From JBJXHB01 sp046160725 (lineage in GTDB: Bacteria; Pseudomonadota; Gammaproteobacteria; Burkholderiales; Burkholderiaceae_C), in the NCBI GenBank assembly GCA_046160725.1, contig JBJXHB010000382.1:1-5169 (forward strand): a stretch of DNA of 5,169 bases. The letters are read 5' to 3'. The number at the start of each line of letters is the position of its first letter. Positions within the stretch are counted from its first letter, which is position 1. The notes below the pieces were generated by a model that ran no database searches, was not told the origin of the DNA, and saw only the letters and a program-made list of their open reading frames with translations. Position numbers and translations under genes: made by a program. Positions 1 to 5,169 of this stretch are shown here, piece after piece.

Positions 1-1546
1 CGGCCACATGGAAGCTGTTCGGTGCGGCATTCAACGCGTCCAGCAGCTTCTGCACCTCGGCCCGGCGGGCATCGAAGGCCGGGTCGCCGGATGTGACGGC
101 GGCCGGGGACGTGTCGTCGCCCGCGGCAGCGACCGGTGCCGGCTGGCTGTTGGCGTCGCCCGGCACCGCAGCTGGCGGGTCGCCTGCGCCAGCGCCGGCC
201 GTGGGAGCGCCGGCGGCCAGCGGGTCTGGTGCCGCCGCGGGGGGCCCGGCCGGCGCCGCCGACGCCGTGCCCAGTTGCGTGCCCACCGCCTTGGCCGCCT
301 CCAACAACTGCGCCAATGCCGCCGCGGCCTTGGCCGGTGCCCATGCGGCCGCGGTCTTGCGCTGCGCGTCGATGCGCTTGAGCGCCTGCACGGCCTTGGT
401 GTTGCCACCGCCCGCCAGCCGCTTGCCGATGGCCGTGCACAGGCTGAGCAACTGGGCCTGCAGCGTGGCGACACGGGCCTGCTCGGCGGCGTCGGCCTGG
501 CGGGCAGCAGGAGCCGCTGCATCGCCCTGGGCCTGCGGCACCGCCGGGGGCGCCTCGGGCACGGCCTGCGCCTCCGCGTCGGCATCGTCCTGGCCGTCGG
601 GACTGGCGAACTCGGCGTCGTCTGGCGTATCGGCCAGCAAGACCGGCTCGTCGGCGATGCGGCTGGGGTCGGCAGCGGCGTCGCCCTCGGCCTCCTCGGC
701 CACGCCATCGGGCTTGCGCACCCGTACCTTCAGGCGCAGCTTGACCAGCTTGACCAGCGATGCCTGCAGCTTCTTGGCCGCACCACCCACCGGGGCCGGG
801 CTGACGAAGGTGACGGCCTTGGCCTCCCAGATGGCCACGCCGCGGAAGAACTTGATGCCCTTCTGGCCGGCCAGCAGCCTGGTGATGATGTTCTTCTCCG
901 TGCCGCCGACGGCCTTGTTCAGCATCACGGCGCTGGACACCGGGCCGATGCCCGCCATGAAGGCCGGCGGCGGCATCTCGGGCCGCCGGCCCGGCAGCCC
1001 GCGCAACAACGGCACGGTCCGGGCCCGCAGCAGCTTCAGCGCCTTGGCCTGCACGGCATCGCCGCCACCGCCAGCGGTCGCCGCAGCGGCCTTGCCGGCT
1101 TTGTCGGCCTGGACCTTGGCCCACTCAACCTCCCGTGCGAATTCCGTCACCGCCGCCTCGGTCTTCTTCCGCAGGTCGGCCGCATAGCTGCGGCCGGACT
1201 GCTGCACCTCCTGCAGCACCGCCAGTGCCGCACTGGATGCGGACTTGTCCTTCTTGAGCGCGGCCAACGCCTTGTCGGCCTCGGTGGCTGCCGCACCAGC
1301 CGCTGCGCCAGCCTCGGCCACGGCGCCGGCACAGGCCCGTTTCAGGGCCTTCAGGCGGTCCTGGCGCGACGCCAGGTCCTCGCCCTTGAGCGCCGCGCCG
1401 GACAGGTCGAACAGGGCCCAGTCAATGCCCAGATGGGCCTTGGCCACAACCTGCAGCGCCTTGACCAGGGCAGACGGCGCGTCGGCATGTCGCTTGGTGA
1501 CATAGCCCGATGTCAGTGCCTGCGGCAGATCGACCTTCAACGCCAT
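1..1546 (-). CDS. Large Ala-rich coiled-coil protein of unknown function (C-terminus outside window)
   Basis: I do not recognise this protein. The frame is open for about 515 codons from an ATG at 1546-1544 to the left edge, so the C-terminus is missing. The start is well supported: a perfect AGGAGG lies 6 nt upstream, and G/C-rich third positions fit a real gene. Domain reading: residues 1-50 are a short globular start (MALKVDLPQALTSGYVTKRH); about 53-155 are Ala/Lys/Glu-rich helix, probably coiled coil; about 168-276 are the least repetitive part and look like a folded domain with GRRPEMPPPAFMAGIGPV and KFFRGVAIWEAKAVTFV, ending in a basic stretch (KLVKLRLKVRVRKP). About 278-355 are an acidic Ala/Pro/Asp linker, 356-420 a second helical block, 425-490 another Ala/Pro/Gly linker, and the end begins a third helical block (FDARRAEVQKLLDALNA). 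There is no signal peptide or membrane segment, so it is probably cytoplasmic. It lies 158 nt downstream of lolD on the same strand but has its own ribosome binding site. Confidence 0.8.
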   Translation of the reverse strand, partial: MALKVDLPQALTSGYVTKRHADAPSALVKALQVVAKAHLGIDWALFDLSGAALKGEDLASRQDRLKALKRACAGAVAEAGAAAGAAATEADKALAALKKDKSASSAALAVLQEVQQSGRSYAADLRKKTEAAVTEFAREVEWAKVQADKAGKAAAATAGGGGDAVQAKALKLLRARTVPLLRGLPGRRPEMPPPAFMAGIGPVSSAVMLNKAVGGTEKNIITRLLAGQKGIKFFRGVAIWEAKAVTFVSPAPVGGAAKKLQASLVKLVKLRLKVRVRKPDGVAEEAEGDAAADPSRIADEPVLLADTPDDAEFASPDGQDDADAEAQAVPEAPPAVPQAQGDAAAPAARQADAAEQARVATLQAQLLSLCTAIGKRLAGGGNTKAVQALKRIDAQRKTAAAWAPAKAAAALAQLLEAAKAVGTQLGTASAAPAGPPAAAPDPLAAGAPTAGAGAGDPPAAVPGDANSQPAPVAAAGDDTSPAAVTSGDPAFDARRAEVQKLLDALNAAPNSFHVA

Positions 1547-1552
1547 CACGAT

Positions 1553-1558
1553 CCTCCT
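1553..1558 (-). promoter_or_regulatory. Strong Shine-Dalgarno site of the Ala-rich gene
   Basis: On the minus strand this reads AGGAGG, a full match to the anti-Shine-Dalgarno core, with a 6-nt spacer before the ATG at 1546-1544. It fixes the start of the unknown gene and suggests efficient translation independent of lolD upstream. It is the strongest ribosome binding site in the window. Confidence 0.85.
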
Positions 1559-1595
1559 GCACGTCCGATCCGGCACCGGTCATCGCCGGGCCCTT

Positions 1596-1638
1596 GCACC
1601 GTGGCGCGAAACGTATCACGGTGCGGGCCGCACTGTGC
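1596..1638. repeat. Cluster of overlapping inverted repeats upstream of the Ala-rich gene
   Basis: Three symmetric elements adjoin or overlap here. GCACCGTG (1596-1603) and CACGGTGC (1617-1624) are perfect 8-bp inverted arms around a 13-nt spacer, with arm centres 21 bp apart, close to two helical turns. GTGCGGGCCGCAC (1621-1633) is a perfect 6+1+6 palindrome sharing its left four bases with the previous arm. GCACTGTGC (1630-1638) is a 4+1+4 palindrome sharing GCAC with the second. A further GCACCG occurs at 1573-1578. The cluster begins 50 nt upstream of the ATG of the Ala-rich gene. It could be an operator array or, in RNA, alternative hairpins in the leader. No T-run follows on either strand, so it is not a canonical intrinsic terminator. 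What is seen is the symmetry; the function is inferred. Confidence 0.5.
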
Positions 1639-1704
1639 CTGAACCGGACCTGGATTCAAGGGGGCCCAAAGGGGGGATGACCCGGTACTTTCCGACGCCG
1701 GCCG

Positions 1705-2374
<670 letters not shown>

Positions 2375-2382
<8 letters not shown>

Positions 2383-3634
2383 AGCGCAGGGCCTCGGCCG
2401 GGTTGACGCGGCTGGCGCGCCAGCTGGGGTACAGCGTGGCCAGCAACGCCAGCACCAGGGATACCGCAGCGATCGGTCCGACGTCGGCCATCTGCGGGTC
2501 GCTGGGCATGCGGCTGATCAGGTAGATGCTGCCCGGCAGGAAGCTCACACCCAGCACGCGCTCGATGGCCGGCACGATGACATCGACGTTGTATGCCGTC
2601 AGCAGCCCGAGCCCGACACCGGCCAGGGTGCCCAGCACACCGGCGGTGACGCCCTGGATCACGAAGACCGCCATGATGCTGCCCGGGCTGGCGCCCAGGG
2701 TGCGCAGGATGGCGATGTCGGCCCGCTTGTCGGTCACGGTCATGACCAGCGTGGATACCAGGTTGAAGGCCGCCACCGCGACGATCAGCGTCAGGATGAT
2801 GGCCATCATGCGCTTCTCGATCTGCACCGCGTCGAACCACTGCCGGTTGGTCCGCGTCCAATCGCGCACCACCACATCGGCACCCAGGCGGTCGGCCAGC
2901 TCGTAGGCCACGGTGCGGGCCTGTTGCACGTCGGCCAGCCGCAACTGCACGCCGCTGGGCCCCTCCAGCCGGTACAGCCGCTGGGCGTCCTCCAGGTGGA
3001 TCAAGGCCAGCGCGCTGTCGTACTCGTAGTGCCCGGCCTCGAATATGGCCCCGACAGTGAAGGTTTTCAGCCGCGGCAGCACGCCCGCCGGCGTGACCTG
3101 GCCGCCCGGGGCCACCAGCGTGACGCTGTCGCCGACCTGCACGCCCAGGGCTCGTGCCAGCTCCTGCCCCAGCACGATACGCCAGGCGCCGGGCTGCAGC
3201 ACGTCCAGCGAGCCGCCGCTGCGCAGTTGTCGCGCGATGCCGGTGACCTGGACCTCGGCCGCCGGGTCGATGCCCCGGATGACTGCACCGCGCGTGTCGT
3301 CACCCCGCACCAGAAGCGACTGCGCGGCGATGTAGGGCGCGGCGCCGCGCACCGCAGGGTGCGTCCGTGCGCGCCGCACCGTGTCCTGCCAGTCCGCCAG
3401 CGCACCGCCCTGGCGGTCGAACACCTCCACGTGCGCGATGACGCCGAGCATGCGGTCGCGCACCTCCTTCTGGAAGCCGTTCATCACCGACAACACGATG
3501 ATCAGCGCGGCCACGCCCAGCGCGATGCCGAGCACCGACACGCCGGAGATGAAGGAGATGAAGCCGTTGCGCCGTCCGGCCCGGCCGGCGCGGGTGTAGC
3601 GCCAGCCGACTTGCCACTCGTAGGGTGTGCCCAA
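2375..3634 (-). CDS. lolC: Lipoprotein-releasing system permease, LolC/LolE family (possibly LolF-like)
   Basis: This is the membrane subunit of the Lol ABC transporter. It binds acylated lipoproteins in the outer leaflet of the inner membrane and passes them to LolA. The 419 residues match the family. Four membrane segments are visible at about 25-53, 276-300, 320-350 and 384-404, with a large periplasmic domain between the first and second. Family hallmarks are PYEWQVGWRYTRAG at the N-terminus, SVMNGFQKEVRDRMLGV (49-65), the cytoplasmic coupling segment DKRADIAILRTLGASPGSI (302-320), and YPSWRASRVNPAEALRYE at the end. The start is a TTG (3634-3632): an in-frame TAG lies two codons upstream, and the next Met (51) is inside the first membrane helix. 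No Shine-Dalgarno is evident, so initiation probably depends on the upstream gene ending 6 nt away. No second permease gene follows, unlike the E. coli lolCDE order, so it may act as a homodimer. I keep lolC because that is the usual label for this arrangement. Confidence 0.94.
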
Positions 3635-3640
3635 GGTGCG

Positions 3641-4213
3641 CTACGTCAGCATCTTGGCCAGGGCCGAGCTGTAGATGTTCCAGCCCAGGAAGCCGGCCAG
3701 GCTGAAGAGGGTTCCGATCCCCCCCGCGCTGGCACCGATGAGGAACAGGGTCCACGACTCGATTAACGCGGCCACGCCGATGATGGACAAGGCGATCGCC
3801 AGCAAGGCCTCGGAGATGTCGAACTGGTCGTCCCGGAAGGACAGGGTCTCCACCTTCTTCTCGCCCTCCTTGGCGCGCTTGAACAGCTCTTGACTCTTGA
3901 CCTCGTAGCGCTCGATGTCCTCGTTCAGCCGCTTCTCGAACTCCGCCATGCGGGGCAGCGACTCCTTGGGCGCCACGGCCCGCAGGCCGTCGATGTTGGT
4001 CACCGCGACCTCGGCGGTCTGCTTCTTCAGGCGGTTGGCCTGGTACTCCAGCCAGTTGTTGTTGACTTCGGTTCGGCCCAGCTGCATGGCCTGCACGATG
4101 TTGTCGTCCTTCACCGAGGTGATGGCCATCACGGTGCCGAACAGCACCACGATGGTGGCCACCGCGCGGTTGAGGTTCTTGTTCTCGGCTTCCGGGATTT
4201 CGATATCGGCCAT
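3641..4213 (-). CDS. DUF4337-family membrane protein
   Basis: Function is unknown. The 190-residue protein has the layout I associate with DUF4337: a short polar N-terminus, a membrane helix at about 14-34, a segment NNNWLEYQANRLKKQTAE (51-68), a charged helix with coiled-coil character at about 85-125 (EFEKRLNEDIERYEVKSQEL), and a C-terminal hairpin of two membrane segments at about 133-153 and 155-178. It has no lipobox or cleavable signal, so it should be an inner-membrane protein; the side on which the charged helix lies cannot be told from sequence. The ATG has GGAG 5 nt upstream. Its stop (TAG, 3643-3641) is 6 nt before, and in the same frame as, the lolC start, so it heads the lolC-lolD transcript. 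That context suggests an envelope role, but this is inference. The family assignment is by recall, not by a search. Confidence 0.87.
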   Translation of the reverse strand: MADIEIPEAENKNLNRAVATIVVLFGTVMAITSVKDDNIVQAMQLGRTEVNNNWLEYQANRLKKQTAEVAVTNIDGLRAVAPKESLPRMAEFEKRLNEDIERYEVKSQELFKRAKEGEKKVETLSFRDDQFDISEALLAIALSIIGVAALIESWTLFLIGASAGGIGTLFSLAGFLGWNIYSSALAKMLT

Positions 4214-4218
4214 GGGAT

Positions 4219-4222
4219 CTCC
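4219..4222 (-). promoter_or_regulatory. Shine-Dalgarno site of the DUF4337 gene
   Basis: GGAG on the minus strand lies 5 nt before the ATG at 4213-4211. It supports that ATG as the start of the three-gene block. Confidence 0.65.
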
Positions 4223-4235
4223 GTGTGTGCGACCG

Positions 4236-4275
4236 AGCGGATGTTAGCCACCCGCGCGCCCCGGGATAATCCGCT
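4236..4275. promoter_or_regulatory. Divergent promoter region with a symmetric 7-bp inverted repeat
   Basis: The 67 nt between the two divergent starts must carry control signals for both directions unless promoters lie inside the genes. AGCGGAT (4236-4242) and ATCCGCT (4269-4275) are perfect inverted copies with centres 33 bp apart, about three helical turns. Each overlaps a plausible -10: GATAAT (4265-4270, plus) and TAACAT (4246-4241, minus), so that both strands read a -10-like hexamer running into CCGCT. The matching -35 regions are poor (TTATCC for the minus strand at 17-bp spacing; nothing good for the plus strand). The repeat is seen directly; the promoter calls are tentative. Confidence 0.35.
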
Positions 4276-4280
4276 GCTTC

Positions 4281-5169
4281 ATGCATCTCATCGTCAACTT
4301 CGCGGCACCGGCCCTACCGGCAGGCCGCCAGGCGCTGGCCGCGCTGCCTCTGCCCCACCTGCACCGCCTGCTGGCGCGGTGGCCCGGCCAGGGTCGCGAC
4401 ATTCAGGACAACCACTCGCTCAGCAGCCCCGCTGAGCGGGCCCACGCCCGGGCGGTGGGCCTGCAAGGTGCCGACGGTGCGCTGCCTTGGGCCGCTGGCC
4501 TGGCAGCGGCCGATGGTATCGACGTGGGCGTTGCCGCCTGGGCCCTGATGACGCCGGTGCACATCGCGGTGGACCGCCACCAGGCCGTTCTGCACGACCC
4601 GCAGGCGCTGGCGCTGGACGAAGCCGAATCGCGGGCCCTGCTGGAGGCGGTGCGCCCCTTGTTCGAGGAAGACGGCCTGGTGCTGGCCTGGGGCGCACCG
4701 CTGCGCTGGTATGCCGCGCATGTGATGTTTGACGGCCTTGCAAGCGCCGGGCTGGACCGCGTGGTGGCACGCGATGTCACGCCCTGGCTGCCCAAGTCCA
4801 CCGCGGCGCGAGCGTTGCGGCGGCTGCAGAACGAAGTCCAGATGGTGTTCCACACGCATCCCGTCAATGCCCAACGGGAGGCGCGCCAGCTGCGACCCGT
4901 CAACTCGCTGTGGTGCAGCGGCTGCGGGCCGGCGCAGCCGCCGGCGCGCGTGGCTTCGCCCCATGTCGATCAGCGTCTGCGGACAGCCGCCTGGCAACAG
5001 GACTGGGCCGCCTGGTCCGTCGCATGGGCCGATCTCGATGAGACCGTCATCCGACCCCTGCTGGACGACCCCATCGGGCGCCTGACGCTGTGCGGCGAGC
5101 ATGGCAGCGCCAGCTGGGGCGCCGACGGTGGCCTGTGGCGACGGTTGGGCGCGATGGTCCGGCGGCCGC
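4281..5169 (+). CDS. RpfE-type regulatory protein (often annotated phosphoglycerate mutase), C-terminus outside window
   Basis: The frame is open for 296 codons from the ATG at 4281 to the right edge, so the end is missing. The protein matches what I recall of the RpfE-type family of beta- and gammaproteobacteria, many members of which carry the label phosphoglycerate mutase without visible support from the sequence. Recognisable blocks are the start MHLIVNFAAP, MTPVHIAVDRHQAVLHDP (90-107), the hallmark RLQNEVQMVFHTHPVN (181-196), VNSLWCSGCG (207-216) and LTLCGEHGSASW (268-279). No signal peptide or membrane helix is seen, so it should be cytoplasmic. The name comes from the Xanthomonas rpf cluster, where rpfE lies near recJ; recJ would be a plausible next gene on this strand beyond the window. 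The true biochemical role is not established as far as I know. No Shine-Dalgarno precedes the ATG, and a GATAAT ends 10 nt upstream, so the message may be almost leaderless. Confidence 0.88.
   Translation, partial: MHLIVNFAAPALPAGRQALAALPLPHLHRLLARWPGQGRDIQDNHSLSSPAERAHARAVGLQGADGALPWAAGLAAADGIDVGVAAWALMTPVHIAVDRHQAVLHDPQALALDEAESRALLEAVRPLFEEDGLVLAWGAPLRWYAAHVMFDGLASAGLDRVVARDVTPWLPKSTAARALRRLQNEVQMVFHTHPVNAQREARQLRPVNSLWCSGCGPAQPPARVASPHVDQRLRTAAWQQDWAAWSVAWADLDETVIRPLLDDPIGRLTLCGEHGSASWGADGGLWRRLGAMVRRP

Larger units (their letters stand above)
1547..1704. other. Non-coding gap between lolD and the Ala-rich gene
   Basis: This 158-nt gap holds the AGGAGG site, the inverted-repeat cluster, and runs of G on the plus strand at about 1660-1677 (five Gs, CCCAAA, six Gs). 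I find no convincing -35/-10 pair for the downstream gene: a TTGAAT on the minus strand (1659-1654) resembles a -35 but has no good -10 at normal spacing. No stem followed by a T-run terminates lolD, so some read-through from lolD into the Ala-rich gene cannot be excluded. Confidence 0.6.

Noticed and set aside
738..758. Tandem 9-bp repeat AGCTTGACC x2
   Set aside because: It encodes the repeated LVK in the basic helix of the Ala-rich protein; two copies inside a coding region are explained by the amino acids.
8..1642. A 544-codon open frame on the plus strand, antisense to the Ala-rich gene
   Set aside because: Its translation is rich in Arg, Gly, His and Gln with no recognisable domain, as expected opposite a GC-rich gene. 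The minus-strand frame has a perfect ribosome binding site and sensible protein features.
1659..1677. G-quadruplex on the plus strand from the two long G-runs
   Set aside because: Only two G-tracts are adjacent, interrupted by CCC that can pair with them; four well-spaced tracts are not present.
1656..1704. Possible intrinsic terminator after lolD (G-runs near 1660-1677 and GACG/CGTC arms near 1693-1705)
   Set aside because: The stems are only 3-4 bp and no T-run follows in the direction of lolD transcription.
3300..4286. A 328-codon minus-strand frame overlapping the DUF4337-lolC junction in another phase
   Set aside because: It shadows two genes with clear family features and reads as low-complexity Arg/Gly/His-rich sequence.
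4314..5102. A 262-codon minus-strand frame opposite the RpfE-type gene
   Set aside because: The plus-strand frame carries the conserved family blocks; the antisense product has none and no plausible ribosome binding site.
4281..5169. True phosphoglycerate mutase enzyme
   Set aside because: Neither the RHG motif of the cofactor-dependent type nor the metal-binding motifs of the independent type is visible in the part present. The RpfE-type description fits better.

Overview
The window looks like chromosomal DNA of a high-GC betaproteobacterium, most likely Burkholderiales (Comamonadaceae/Sphaerotilaceae-like). I base this on the very GC-rich sequence (roughly 70% by eye), strong G/C preference at third codon positions, and a lolC/lolD pair lying next to a divergent RpfE-type gene. 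The genus call is inference. I see no RNA gene, insertion sequence, CRISPR array or phage module.

Layout. Positions 1-1546 (minus) hold the N-terminal ~515 residues of a large, Ala-rich, coiled-coil protein I do not recognise; its C-terminus lies beyond the left edge. Positions 1547-1704 are a non-coding gap with a strong ribosome binding site and a cluster of inverted repeats. Positions 1705-4213 (minus) are a compact three-gene block, transcribed in the order DUF4337-type membrane protein, lolC-type permease, lolD ATPase. Its junctions are a 6-nt gap and an 8-nt overlap. Positions 4214-4280 form a short divergent promoter region. From 4281 to the right edge (plus) runs an RpfE-type protein (often labelled phosphoglycerate mutase), cut off at its C-terminus.

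How the genes work together. LolC and LolD form the inner-membrane ABC transporter that extracts mature lipoproteins and hands them to periplasmic LolA for delivery to the outer membrane. Only one permease gene is present, so the transporter may be of the single-permease (LolF-like) kind. The DUF4337 protein has membrane segments at both ends and a charged helix between them. It shares the transcript and could be an accessory envelope protein, but its function is unknown. The RpfE-type gene is transcribed divergently and shares the 67-nt control region.

No obvious new defence or mobile system is visible. The points most worth a second look are the DUF4337-lolC junction (same frame, TAG then TTG two codons later), the symmetric repeat over the divergent promoters, the inverted-repeat cluster upstream of the unknown Ala-rich gene, and that gene itself.
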